Both the position numbers and the translations under genes were made by a program. DNA of 16,616 nucleotides from JAENVU01 sp964639075. Its GTDB lineage: Bacteria; Actinomycetota; Acidimicrobiia; IMCC26256; JAENVU01. The notes under the pieces are model-generated. The model worked only from the letters and a program-made list of their open reading frames with translations. It was not told the origin of the DNA and did no database searches. The stretch covers positions 1 to 16,616 of the forward strand of contig CAZXCB010000053.1 in the NCBI GenBank assembly GCA_964639075.1, written 5' to 3'. This document shows, piece by piece, positions 1 through 7,546 of this stretch (position 1 is its first letter; every line of letters starts with the position of its first letter).

Positions 1-84
1 GCGGGCGAACTCGAGCGCGTGACCGCGGCCGATGCCGCGCCCCGCGCCCGTCACGATCACAACCCGCTCGTCACAGATTCCCAT
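1..84 (-). CDS. Short-chain dehydrogenase/reductase (SDR), N-terminal fragment
   Basis: Only the first 28 codons are in the window; the gene runs off the left edge. The peptide begins MGICDERVVIVTGAG and contains the glycine-rich nucleotide-binding motif TGxxxGIG at residues 12-19 (T12, G13, G17, G19), right after a hydrophobic beta strand, as expected for the N-terminus of an SDR. The following RGHALEFAR resembles the SDRs found in actinobacterial steroid and beta-oxidation clusters, but the fragment is too short to assign a substrate. The ATG at 84 is 7 bp below the beta-galactosidase stop, so the two are probably co-transcribed. No clear Shine-Dalgarno sequence is seen. Family assignment is firm; function is unknown. 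Confidence 0.85.
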   Translation of the reverse strand, partial: MGICDERVVIVTGAGRGIGRGHALEFAR

Positions 85-91
85 GGGCGGG

Positions 92-3000
92 TCAACGTAG
101 CCGGAGGCACTCGGCGCGCAGGGCCCGGGCGACGGCCGCGACATCTTCCCGACGGACGTGCACCGGCCGCACGGCCCACGTGAACCGGTACCGACCGGGA
201 CCGATGCGGTATTCGGGCAGCGTGTCCGGGCCGCAGGAGAGCGTGCCGAGCCCACGGTGCCGCGCGTCGACGTGCATGGTCACGGCCTCGTCCGGCACGA
301 GGTCCTCCGCGTGCGTGGCCGCGGTCAGCTGCTCGGGTGTGAACCGGCTCACGTTCCACTGGAAGGGCACCGACGCCGTGACGAGCAGGCCGCGCCCCGC
401 GGCGTCGTGCACCGCGCCCCACCGCGTGTCCGCGTGACCGCCGTGCTCCTGGGGCACGACGTACGGCACGTACTGGTCCGCGACGCTCGCCATGAAGCGG
501 CCGAGGTGCGCGCCGCGCGCGCGGTCGGGGTACGACTCCATCGGGCCGCGGCCATACCACGTGACGCGGTCGAGCACGGCCGGCAGCGTGAACCGCCATC
601 CGAGACGCGCGACGTCGTCGATGCCCTCGGGGATCACGACGTCCTCGGCCACCACGAGCGCGCCGTCGGCGAGCCGGCGCCATCGCTCGCGCTGGGTGAT
701 CACGAGGTCCGGGTCGCGGCCCCGGAGCTCGCGCTCGACGACGGTGATGCCACCCGTGCCCGGCGCGCCGCGCCGGCGCGTGTCGACGAGGCGCGTATGT
801 GCCTCGAGGTGGTCGAGGCCCGCCGCGCGCCATTGGCCCAGCGGCTTCAGCTCCTGCAGGGGCGCGAGCTTCAGGCCGTCGTTGTCGGTCGGAGCCCGCC
901 ACAGCGTGAGCTGCGCCTGGTCGACGCTGCACAGCGCCTCGATCTCGGCATCGAAGGAGTCGGGCTCGCCGCGCCGCGCGTCCACGGGCGCCGGAGACTC
1001 GGATTTGGCGTGACGGACCGGACCGAGCCGGCGACCGGACGCGTGGATCACGGCCTGCACGCGTGCCACCTCGAAGCCGCGTGGCGCCCAGGCCTGCACG
1101 CCACGCGTCGTCAGCACCAGCGAGAGCACGCCCTCCTCGTCGGGCGCGATCTCGGGCACCGCGGCGGGCAGCGCCACCGTGGCCGACGCGCCGGGCGCGA
1201 TCTCGGGCAGCTCGAGCACGGCTCCCGCCCGCACGTCACCGTCGACCGCGAACTCGTACCGGGCGCGCAGCCACGCGACGTCGCGGAAGTCCTGGCGGTT
1301 CGTGATCCGCACCCGCGGCGCGCGGCCGCCGAGATACTGGAGTGCAACGGGCGCGGCGAGCGCCTGGTGCTCCCACATCGCGGGCTTCGGCCTGCGGTCG
1401 GGCCACACCATGCCGTCGATGCAGAAGTTCACGTCGTTCGGCTCATCGCCGAAGTCGCCCCCGTACGCGATGCGCGTCGTCCCGTCCGGGAGCCGTTGCC
1501 GCAATCCGTGGTCCCAGAGCTCCCACACGAACCCGCCCTGGAGCCCCGGTGTCGCCTCGATCGCGTCCCAGTACTCGGCGAGGCAGCCGTTGCTGTTCCC
1601 CATCGCGTGCGAGTACTCGCACATGATCAACGGGAGCTCGCCCCGCCGGTGCTCCGCCCAGTCGACGATGTCCGCGATCTCGGGATACATCGGGCACAAC
1701 ACGTCGGTGGCCGTCTGCTCGCGGCCCCACTCCCACATGATCGCGCCCTCGTAGTGGAGCGGGCGCGTGGGGTCGTACCGACGGATCCACCCGGCCAACG
1801 CCTCGTGCGCGGCGCCATAGCCCGACTCGTTGCCGAGCGACCACAGGATGATCGACGGGTGGTTCTTGTCGCGGGTGACCATTCGGCTGCCGCGGTCGAG
1901 CAACGCCGGGGCGTAGCGCGGGTCGTGGCACAGGGCGAGGATGAACGCGTGGCTCTCGAAGTTCGCCTCGTCGACGACGTAGAGGCCGATCTCGTCGCAG
2001 AGGTCGTAGAAGGCGGGGTCGTTCGGCGCGTGCGACGTGCGGACGGCGTTGAAGCCGAACTGCTTCATCAGCACCAGGTCGGCGCGCATCTGCTCGACGG
2101 TGACGACGCGTCCGGTGCCCGGGTCGAAGTCGTGCCGGTTGATGCCCCGGATCAGCACCGGCTTCCCGTTGATCAGCAGCTCGCGGTCACGGATCTCGAT
2201 CGAGCGGAACCCGACCGTGCACGAGGTGACCTCCCGGACCTCGCCGCTCGCGTCGAGCAACGAGACCACGAGGCGGTAGCGGTTCGGCACCTCCGCCGAC
2301 CAGGGCTCGACCGCGAGGTCCAACATCGTCAGCTCCACGACGTGGCCGGTGAAGAGGTACGCCTGCCGGTCCGTCGGCACGCGGCCCTCCCGCGCGCGCC
2401 CGACCTTGCGCCCGTTCCGCGTCTCGAGCTGAGCCCGGACGGTGCAGTCGCGCACGGGGCGGTCGGCGAACCCGACCTCGACCCGCACCGAGAGCGACCC
2501 GGCGGCGGCTCCGGCGTCCCAACGCGGCGTGGCATGGACGTCCTCGATCCAGAGGACGTCGGTCGCGGTCAGCGTCACGCTCCGACCGATGCCCGCGTGC
2601 CACCACTGGTCCTGGTCCTCCACGTAGCTCGCGTCCGACCACCGCACGACCATGCACGCGAGCGTGTTGCCGGGACCGGGCCGGACGTGGTCGGTGACGT
2701 CGAAGGCGGCTTCCAGCCGCGAGTCCTTGCTGATGCCGACCGCCTGTCCGTTGACCCACACGTGGAGCACGCTGTCGGCCGCACCCACGTGGAGCAGCAC
2801 GCGGCGGGCCGCCCACTCCGTCGGGACGGAGAACGTGGTGCGGTACAGACCCGTCGGGTTCGCGTCCGGCACGTGCGGCGGCACGCCGCGGAACGGCATC
2901 TGCACGTTGGTGTAGATCGGTCGGTCGAAGCCCTGCATCGTCCACAGTCCGGGGACGTCGACCTCGGCCCACGCCGCGTCGTCGTGGCCGGGTGCCATGA

Positions 3001-3223
3001 AGTCGGCGGGCACCGCCGCGGGCGAGTCGACCAACGCGAAGCGCCACCGCCCGTCGAGCGAGCGCACCCACGGGTTCGCGGCCGCGCCGGCGCGGGCGGT
3101 CTCGACGTCGGGCGAGGGGAGCAGCGGGCTTCGCATCGGCAGGCGATCGACGTGGGTGATCTCCGGCCGCGTCCACGCCTCGAGGCCGATCAGCCCTTCT
3201 GCTCGCCCTCGGCTTCGGTCCAT
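92..3223 (-). CDS. lacZ: LacZ-type beta-galactosidase (glycoside hydrolase family 2)
   Basis: This 1043-residue protein (E. coli LacZ has 1023) should hydrolyse terminal beta-D-galactosides with retention. The N-terminus (EAWTRPEITHVDRLP) aligns with the LacZ start, so ATG 3223 was chosen although the frame stays open further upstream. Jelly-roll and immunoglobulin-like GH2 domains come first. The TIM barrel follows, with NRHDF, the metal-site pair E423/H425 (EANFESH), the acid/base E466 in LGNESG and the nucleophile E536 in MCEYSHAMGNS. These match LacZ E416, H418, E461 and E537. The C-terminal small-chain domain carries WRAPTDND and GRGPMESYPDR. No signal peptide is seen, so it is cytoplasmic. 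It is divergent from the LLM oxidoreductase and followed after 7 bp by an SDR gene. No permease or LacI-type regulator is visible. All catalytic residues are present; natural substrate specificity is inferred. Confidence 0.95.
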   Translation of the reverse strand: MDRSRGRAEGLIGLEAWTRPEITHVDRLPMRSPLLPSPDVETARAGAAANPWVRSLDGRWRFALVDSPAAVPADFMAPGHDDAAWAEVDVPGLWTMQGFDRPIYTNVQMPFRGVPPHVPDANPTGLYRTTFSVPTEWAARRVLLHVGAADSVLHVWVNGQAVGISKDSRLEAAFDVTDHVRPGPGNTLACMVVRWSDASYVEDQDQWWHAGIGRSVTLTATDVLWIEDVHATPRWDAGAAAGSLSVRVEVGFADRPVRDCTVRAQLETRNGRKVGRAREGRVPTDRQAYLFTGHVVELTMLDLAVEPWSAEVPNRYRLVVSLLDASGEVREVTSCTVGFRSIEIRDRELLINGKPVLIRGINRHDFDPGTGRVVTVEQMRADLVLMKQFGFNAVRTSHAPNDPAFYDLCDEIGLYVVDEANFESHAFILALCHDPRYAPALLDRGSRMVTRDKNHPSIILWSLGNESGYGAAHEALAGWIRRYDPTRPLHYEGAIMWEWGREQTATDVLCPMYPEIADIVDWAEHRRGELPLIMCEYSHAMGNSNGCLAEYWDAIEATPGLQGGFVWELWDHGLRQRLPDGTTRIAYGGDFGDEPNDVNFCIDGMVWPDRRPKPAMWEHQALAAPVALQYLGGRAPRVRITNRQDFRDVAWLRARYEFAVDGDVRAGAVLELPEIAPGASATVALPAAVPEIAPDEEGVLSLVLTTRGVQAWAPRGFEVARVQAVIHASGRRLGPVRHAKSESPAPVDARRGEPDSFDAEIEALCSVDQAQLTLWRAPTDNDGLKLAPLQELKPLGQWRAAGLDHLEAHTRLVDTRRRGAPGTGGITVVERELRGRDPDLVITQRERWRRLADGALVVAEDVVIPEGIDDVARLGWRFTLPAVLDRVTWYGRGPMESYPDRARGAHLGRFMASVADQYVPYVVPQEHGGHADTRWGAVHDAAGRGLLVTASVPFQWNVSRFTPEQLTAATHAEDLVPDEAVTMHVDARHRGLGTLSCGPDTLPEYRIGPGRYRFTWAVRPVHVRREDVAAVARALRAECLRLR

Positions 3224-3231
3224 CGGTCGGG

Positions 3232-3237
3232 ACACTA
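3232..3237 (-). promoter_or_regulatory. Candidate -10 element of the beta-galactosidase gene
   Basis: On the minus strand the hexamer TAGTGT lies 8 nt before ATG 3223. It fits the TANNNT -10 consensus, and its distance implies a start of transcription at or within about two bases of the ATG, so a nearly leaderless mRNA. It shares its TA step with the opposite-strand box TACGGT. No -35 hexamer is evident. Inferred from sequence only. Confidence 0.45.
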
Positions 3238-3241
3238 CGGT
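3236..3241 (+). promoter_or_regulatory. Candidate leaderless -10 element of the LLM oxidoreductase gene
   Basis: TACGGT is followed by the 6-nt spacer GCGCCC and then the GTG start at 3248, which places the expected transcription start on the first base of the start codon. There is no Shine-Dalgarno sequence, consistent with leaderless translation, which is common in actinobacteria. The same arrangement with the same spacer recurs before the VOC gene at 5056, which strengthens the call. Confidence 0.55.
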
Positions 3242-3247
3242 GCGCCC

Positions 3248-4090
3248 GTGCAGCTCGGCATCACGATGTTCGCGACCGACCGGACCATGGACCCGTGCGA
3301 CCTCGCCCGCGAGGCGGAGGCCCGCGGCTTCCACTCGCTCTACCTCCCCGAGCACACCCACATTCCCGTGTCGCGGCGCACTCCACCACCCACCGGCGGC
3401 ACCGAGCTGGCCGAGGAGTACCGGCGCACGCTGGACCCGCTCGTCGCGCTCGCGGCCGCCGCGTCGGTCACCGAGCGGATCCTCCTCGGTACCGGCATCT
3501 GCGTGGTCGCGCAGCGCGAGCCGATCGTCACCGCCAAGGCGATCGCGACGCTCGACCATCTGAGCGCGGGTCGGTTCGTCTTCGGCGTCGGCTTCGGCTG
3601 GAACGCCGACGAGATCGAACACCACGGCGTCGCCATGCCCGACCGCCGCGCCGTCGCGCGCGAGCACGTGCTCGCGATGCGCGCGTTGTGGCGCGACGAC
3701 GTCGCCGAGTTCCACGGCGAGTACGTCGACTTCGGGCCGTCGTGGTCGTGGCCGAAGCCGGCCCGGCCCCACGGGCCGCCGGTCCTGATCGGCGGCGCAC
3801 CCGGCCCGAAGCTCCTCGGAGCCGTCGCCGAGTACGCCGACGGGTGGATCCCGATCGGCGGGGCCGGGATCCGCGCCGCGCTCGACGACCTGCGCCGGGC
3901 GTGCGACTCCGTCGGCCGCGAACCAGCATCGATCCGGATCGTGCCCTTCGGCACCGTCCCGGACCCCGGCAAGCTCGACTACTACGCCGGTCTCGGCATC
4001 ACCGAGATCGTGCTGCGCATTCCCGGCGGAGACCGGGACGCGGTGCTCCCGGTGCTCGACGAGTACGCCGGGCTCGTGCGCCTCGGGTGA
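3248..4090 (+). CDS. LLM-class (luciferase-like) probable F420-dependent oxidoreductase
   Basis: A 280-residue member of the luciferase-like TIM-barrel family, of the short Rv2161c-like type that usually binds coenzyme F420. Visible family features are the beta-1 strand QLGITMF at the N-terminus, LPEHTHIP (33-40), the LSAGRFVFGVGFGWN block (105-119), the phosphate-binding-type strand PVLIGGAPGPKLL (158-170) and ADGWIPIG (177-184). GTG 3248 is chosen because homology starts there and a -10-like box sits exactly 6 nt upstream. The frame is open far upstream, but that part is antisense to the beta-galactosidase gene. F420 rather than FMN use is inferred from the family; the substrate is unknown. 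The cupredoxin gene begins 53 bp downstream with its own strong ribosome-binding site, so the two could share a transcript. Confidence 0.88.
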   Translation: MQLGITMFATDRTMDPCDLAREAEARGFHSLYLPEHTHIPVSRRTPPPTGGTELAEEYRRTLDPLVALAAAASVTERILLGTGICVVAQREPIVTAKAIATLDHLSAGRFVFGVGFGWNADEIEHHGVAMPDRRAVAREHVLAMRALWRDDVAEFHGEYVDFGPSWSWPKPARPHGPPVLIGGAPGPKLLGAVAEYADGWIPIGGAGIRAALDDLRRACDSVGREPASIRIVPFGTVPDPGKLDYYAGLGITEIVLRIPGGDRDAVLPVLDEYAGLVRLG

Positions 4091-4130
4091 TCCGCGCCGG
4101 CAACCGGCTCCGAACGACCCCCGACCACCG

Positions 4131-4137
4131 AAGGAGG
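4131..4137 (+). promoter_or_regulatory. Shine-Dalgarno site of the cupredoxin gene
   Basis: AAGGAGG, a near-perfect anti-16S match, ends 6 nt before GTG 4144 and fixes that codon as the start over the nearby alternatives. It is the strongest ribosome-binding site I noticed in the window and contrasts with the apparently leaderless genes on either side. Confidence 0.8.
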
Positions 4138-4143
4138 TCGTCC

Positions 4144-4998
4144 GTGCCCAGTGTCCGTGCCCGATTCGCCGTCATCATCGCTCTGGTCGCGGCCACCGTC
4201 GTCGGTGGTGTGCTCGCCGCGCCGGCCGACGCGTCCCGACGTCGAGCGGCGGTGCGCACGATCTCGATCGACGCGCGCGACTACTCGTTCGACGCCCCCG
4301 CCGCGATCCCGGCCGGGACCGTCCGCCTGGTCCTCCTCCAGCACGGGGACGAGCCCCACCAGGCCGGGCTCGTGCGGCTGAAGGGTGACGCCACGAGCGC
4401 GGAGTGGCTCGGCGCGCTGGCACAGAGCTTCACCGCGGCCGACCGGGTGGGCACCTTCGTCCCCGGCCCGAACACCTCCAGCCCGGGCCGCTCGTCGTCG
4501 GTGACGGTGAACCTGCGACCCGGTCGCTACGCGATCGTGTGCCTCATCCCGTCACCGGCCGACGGCACGCCCCACATCGTGAAGGGCATGATGCGCGATC
4601 TCACCGTGACCGGCAGCGCACGCGCGCGGCGGCTGCCGAGCGCACGGACCGTCACACTGCGCAATTACTCGTTCGGTGTCCCGCGCCACCTGCGGACCGG
4701 CGAGACCGTCACGGTCGTCAACCGCGGCCGGGAGAGCCACGAGATGGTGGTCGTACGGATGAAGCCCGGGACGTCGATCCAGGACCTCGTGCGCTGGGAC
4801 CATCCCGCGTTCCAGCCCGAGCCGTTCCCCCAGCCCTACGAGGACGTGACCGGCGTGACCCCGATGGCCCCCGGGATGTCGGCACGCGTGACGCTGCCCG
4901 CGCGACCGGGCCGCTACGTGCTCGTGTGCTTCATCCCCGACGCCCGGAACCGGTCGCACCTCGAGCGCGGGATGATCCACCCGATCACCCTGCACTGA
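4144..4998 (+). CDS. Secreted protein with two tandem cupredoxin (plastocyanin-like) domains
   Basis: A 284-residue exported protein. Residues 1-30 form a signal peptide: a basic start (RAR), a hydrophobic core and an AxA-type cleavage site (ADA, 28-30). Two repeated domains follow, about 38-156 and 168-284. Each starts with a strand ending in YSF and ends in GRYxxVC...GM. Each keeps a full type-1 copper ligand pattern: H72, C133, H144, M149 in the first and H199, C262, H272, M277 in the second. The H-x4-M spacing is as in plastocyanin, but Cys and the second His are 10-11 residues apart instead of three, so the ligand loop is enlarged. Copper binding and electron transfer or copper handling outside the membrane are inferred. 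Its partner is unknown. Confidence 0.8.
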   Translation: MPSVRARFAVIIALVAATVVGGVLAAPADASRRRAAVRTISIDARDYSFDAPAAIPAGTVRLVLLQHGDEPHQAGLVRLKGDATSAEWLGALAQSFTAADRVGTFVPGPNTSSPGRSSSVTVNLRPGRYAIVCLIPSPADGTPHIVKGMMRDLTVTGSARARRLPSARTVTLRNYSFGVPRHLRTGETVTVVNRGRESHEMVVVRMKPGTSIQDLVRWDHPAFQPEPFPQPYEDVTGVTPMAPGMSARVTLPARPGRYVLVCFIPDARNRSHLERGMIHPITLH

Positions 4999-5012
4999 CC
5001 GTTCCGCGGAAT

Positions 5013-5034
5013 CGGGCCCGGGCTCCCCGGCCCG
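5013..5034 (+). terminator. GC-rich hairpin after the cupredoxin gene
   Basis: CGGGCC plus GG (one bulged C) pairs with CCGGCCCG around the loop GCTCC, beginning 14 nt after the cupredoxin stop. There is no run of T after it, so it is at best a weak or non-canonical terminator or a 3'-end stabiliser separating this gene from the VOC promoter at 5044. Confidence 0.3.
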
Positions 5035-5043
5035 GTTCGTCGG

Positions 5044-5049
5044 TAGGGT
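5044..5049 (+). promoter_or_regulatory. Candidate leaderless -10 element of the VOC gene
   Basis: TAGGGT is followed by GCGCCC and then GTG 5056: the same hexamer class, the same 6-nt spacer sequence and the same start codon as at 3236-3250. The expected transcription start coincides with the start codon and no Shine-Dalgarno sequence is present. No -35 hexamer is evident. Confidence 0.55.
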
Positions 5050-5055
5050 GCGCCC

Positions 5056-5685
5056 GTGACCGACCCCGCCGTCGTCGAGATCGAGATCGCGGACGACCCG
5101 AGCTCCTGGCGTGACGCGGGCTTCGCGGTCGACGCGACGGGGCTCGCTCAGGTCGGCTCGATCGGCGTGCGCCTCGTCGGGCGCGCGGAGTCCGCCACGG
5201 GCGTGCGGGCGTGGACGTGGTCCGACCTCGGTGGCGACGGACCGATCGACGGGTTGGCGACCCGCGTGGGAACCCGGTCGGGCGCGGCACCCGGGGCGCA
5301 CCCCAACGGCGCGACGATCCTCGACCACGTGGTGGTCGTCACGCCGAACCTCGAACGCACCGTCCCCGCGTTCGAGGCCCGCGGGTTGGCGGTGCGGCGG
5401 GTACGTCACACCGACGCGTACGGTCCCGCGTTCCGCCAGGTGTTCTTCCGTGGCGGCGAGACGATCATCGAGCTCATCGGACCCGACGAAGCGACCGACG
5501 GCGACGACCGGGACGCTCACTTCTACGGGCTCGCGTTCACCGTGGCCGACCTCGACGCCACCGCCGACGGGCTCGGCGACCGCCTCAGCCGGATCAAGGA
5601 TGCGGTGCAGCCGGGTCGACGCATCGCGACGCTGCGCCACGAGGCGTTCGGGATCTCCGTGCCCATCGCGCTCATGAGCGCGTGA
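5056..5685 (+). CDS. VOC-superfamily (glyoxalase/bleomycin-resistance fold) protein
   Basis: A 209-residue protein whose C-terminal part is a vicinal-oxygen-chelate module: ILDHVVVVTPNLERTVPAFEARGL (88 onward) is the first beta-alpha-beta unit with a candidate metal ligand H91, and ETIIELIGP carries E139 in the second ligand position. The second half-module starts near FYGLAFTVADLDA, but the residue usually acting as third ligand is not an obvious His or Gln, so metal binding is uncertain. Residues 1-80 look like a shorter, degenerate N-terminal segment. Similar proteins are common in actinobacteria without known substrate. The GTG start is supported by the -10-like box 6 nt upstream. It ends 1 bp from the convergent GNAT gene with no terminator between. 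Confidence 0.75.
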   Translation: MTDPAVVEIEIADDPSSWRDAGFAVDATGLAQVGSIGVRLVGRAESATGVRAWTWSDLGGDGPIDGLATRVGTRSGAAPGAHPNGATILDHVVVVTPNLERTVPAFEARGLAVRRVRHTDAYGPAFRQVFFRGGETIIELIGPDEATDGDDRDAHFYGLAFTVADLDATADGLGDRLSRIKDAVQPGRRIATLRHEAFGISVPIALMSA

Positions 5686-5686
5686 G

Positions 5687-6523
5687 TCAGGGCGCGGCGG
5701 CGAACTCGTAGCGCAGGATCTCGGCAACCGCGCGAAACCCGATCGCGCGGTAGATCGCGTTCGAGGTCGCGTTCTCCAGCTGGGTGTAGAGCAGGCACCC
5801 GAGGCCGGCGTCCTGCGCGGAGCCCGCCAGGGCCCCGACGAGCGCCGACGCGTAGCCGCGACCCCGCCGGTCCGGTGGTGTGTAGACGGGACCGATGCGT
5901 GTCGCCGCCGCGACCGGCGTCGAGCATCCGGCGACCGCGACCGGGCCGTCGTCGTCCCAGACGGAGAGCTCGCCGGCGCCGATGCGGCGAAGCACCGCCG
6001 ACGGGTCCGACGCGAGCGCCTCGCCGGTCTCGACGCCGAACGCCGCGAACCAATCGACCACGAGATCCCGGTCCGCGTCCTCCACGCGCCGCGCGACGCC
6101 ACTCGACGGTATCGGTGGCGGAACGACGCGATCGAGCGCGTACAGCCGCGACGGGTCCGTGGCGCTCGCGCTGCCGCGGGTCCGCTCGGTCCACCGACCC
6201 GCGAACCGTGCACTGGTCGTCACCTCGCCGTTCACACCCGGGAGCTCCATCCCGGCATCGACGATCGCGTCGACAACGGTGTCGACGACGGCAGGCGGCA
6301 TGGGTGTCACGGTCGCGAAGAAGTGCGTCGGCCACTGGAACACGACGCCGACCACATCAACGCCCTGTTCCGCGAGCCAGAACCGGCCGGTCGCCCCGAG
6401 CGCCGCACACCGGTGCAGCAGGGTGAGGATCAGGTTGTGCTGCACCGGGTCCGACTCGAGGAAGGGCTCCGCCACCGTGAGGACGCGGCGCGGGTCCTGC
6501 TCGTGACGCACGCTGACGGCCAT
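5687..6523 (-). CDS. GNAT-family N-acetyltransferase
   Basis: A 278-residue protein with a GNAT fold in its C-terminal half. The acetyl-CoA pyrophosphate-binding loop is DRRGRGYASALV (218-229, R/QxxGxG/A pattern), preceded by the strand RIGPVYTPP and followed by the typical NATSNAIYRAIGF helix-strand segment. Residues 1-140 probably form a degenerate first GNAT-like domain without a recognisable binding loop. ATG 6523 is preferred since upstream sequence shows no conserved character. It is the last of the eleven minus-strand genes, 52 bp beyond the tandem-GNAT gene, and faces the VOC gene with a 1 bp gap. Its acceptor is unknown. A C/AGGAT box lies 6 nt before the ATG and could mark an internal leaderless start, but weakly. 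Confidence 0.8.
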   Translation of the reverse strand: MAVSVRHEQDPRRVLTVAEPFLESDPVQHNLILTLLHRCAALGATGRFWLAEQGVDVVGVVFQWPTHFFATVTPMPPAVVDTVVDAIVDAGMELPGVNGEVTTSARFAGRWTERTRGSASATDPSRLYALDRVVPPPIPSSGVARRVEDADRDLVVDWFAAFGVETGEALASDPSAVLRRIGAGELSVWDDDGPVAVAGCSTPVAAATRIGPVYTPPDRRGRGYASALVGALAGSAQDAGLGCLLYTQLENATSNAIYRAIGFRAVAEILRYEFAAAP

Positions 6524-6575
6524 CGGCACATCCTGTCCGAACCCGGTGGCCCCGGTCCGCCGATTTCGGCGCGCG

Positions 6576-7535
6576 TCAGGCGACGGGGCGCGACCACGCG
6601 ACCCGCGTGCGCGCCCGCGCGTAGCCCGCGCCTTCGTACAGCGCGAGCGCGCCGGTCGGGTTCTCGGCGTCGACGTCGAGCGTCGCGTACTCGAGGCCCT
6701 CGTCGGCGAACGCGACGGCGGTCGCGGCGAGCAGGGCCTTCGCCACTCCCCGACCGCGCCAGGCGCGGCGGACGCCGAGCTGGTGGGTCCAGCCCTCGGA
6801 GTACCCGAGCGCCTCCCACTCTCCGGGGTAGATCGAGTTGAGCGCGTACCCCACGACCTCGTCGCCGTCGAGCACGAGGAACGAGCAGTCGGCGCGGAAG
6901 TGCCGATCACCCGTCACGAGCCGACGCCACGACTCGGGATCGAGCTCACTCGACGCGAAGTGATCGCGGAAGGCCTCGTTGTGCGCGCGCCGAACGCGAT
7001 CGTCGAAGTCGGGCGCGTACGGACGCACGACGAGGCCGTGGGCGGGTGGGGGCGCGGCGGCGATCCTGTCGAGCGGTCGACGCATCTGGAGGTAGTACCG
7101 CGACGGTGTGAATCCGAACGCGCTGAACAGGGACTCGCGACCGGGGTCGCCGTGCGACGCGGACAGCTCCAGCCAGCCGGGTGCACGGGAGTCGGCGGCC
7201 GCCGCCACCTCGACCCCCCGAGCGACGAGCCAGCCGACGAGCTGGGTCCCGAGCCCGCAGCGCCGCTTCGACGGCACCACTCCGCCCTCGAGCATGACGC
7301 GTCGCTGGTGGGCGCTGGGGATGCTCCACACCGTCCCCCATGCGACCACGCGACCGTCGATCCACCCGAGGCGGGTGTCGTGGGCCGCGTCGACGTAGGA
7401 CAGCGCGAGCAGCTCCTCGACCTCTTCGCGTCCGACCTGCTCTCCGGAGCGGTCGACGGCCTCTGCCTCCGCCAGCGCGTCGGCCCATGCGTCGAGGTCC
7501 GCATCGGAGGCCGCCCGCCATTCGAGGTCCCCCAC
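6576..7535 (-). CDS. Tandem-GNAT acetyltransferase, MshD-like architecture
   Basis: A 319-residue protein with two GNAT domains. The N-terminal domain has the loop RRCGLGTQLV (91-100) and SAFGF near 128. The C-terminal domain has HNEAFRDHF (175-183), HQLGVRRAWRGRGVAKALL (231-249) and the closing NPTGALALYEGAGY. The double-GNAT layout and the EAFxDH and GVxxxxRGRG motifs recall mycothiol synthase MshD, but identity to MshD cannot be claimed: both domains here keep a glycine-rich acetyl-CoA loop, and many uncharacterised actinobacterial homologues exist. The GTG start at 7535 lies 11 bp after the FadA6-like thiolase stop, so the pair is probably co-transcribed. Whether it acts in steroid metabolism is unknown. 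Confidence 0.8.
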   Translation of the reverse strand: MGDLEWRAASDADLDAWADALAEAEAVDRSGEQVGREEVEELLALSYVDAAHDTRLGWIDGRVVAWGTVWSIPSAHQRRVMLEGGVVPSKRRCGLGTQLVGWLVARGVEVAAAADSRAPGWLELSASHGDPGRESLFSAFGFTPSRYYLQMRRPLDRIAAAPPPAHGLVVRPYAPDFDDRVRRAHNEAFRDHFASSELDPESWRRLVTGDRHFRADCSFLVLDGDEVVGYALNSIYPGEWEALGYSEGWTHQLGVRRAWRGRGVAKALLAATAVAFADEGLEYATLDVDAENPTGALALYEGAGYARARTRVAWSRPVA

Positions 7536-7546
7536 CGCCGCTGGTC

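Noticed and set aside
158..3247. Very long plus-strand open frame (about 1030 codons) antisense to the beta-galactosidase and in frame with the LLM gene
   Set aside because: The translation is rich in Arg, His, Val and Ala with no domain character. In GC-rich genes the antisense frame often lacks stops. The minus strand has complete GH2 catalytic motifs, and the LLM homology starts only at 3248.
3224..3772. N-terminal extension of the beta-galactosidase frame by 183 residues
   Set aside because: The extension overlaps the opposite-strand LLM gene and has no similarity to GH2 domains, while the protein from ATG 3223 already aligns with the LacZ N-terminus.
6530..6535. Leaderless -10 box (CAGGAT on the minus strand) 6 nt before the GNAT start at 6523
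   Set aside because: The spacing fits, but the first base of the TANNNT consensus is wrong and the gene follows its neighbour by only 52 bp, so an operon reading is simpler.
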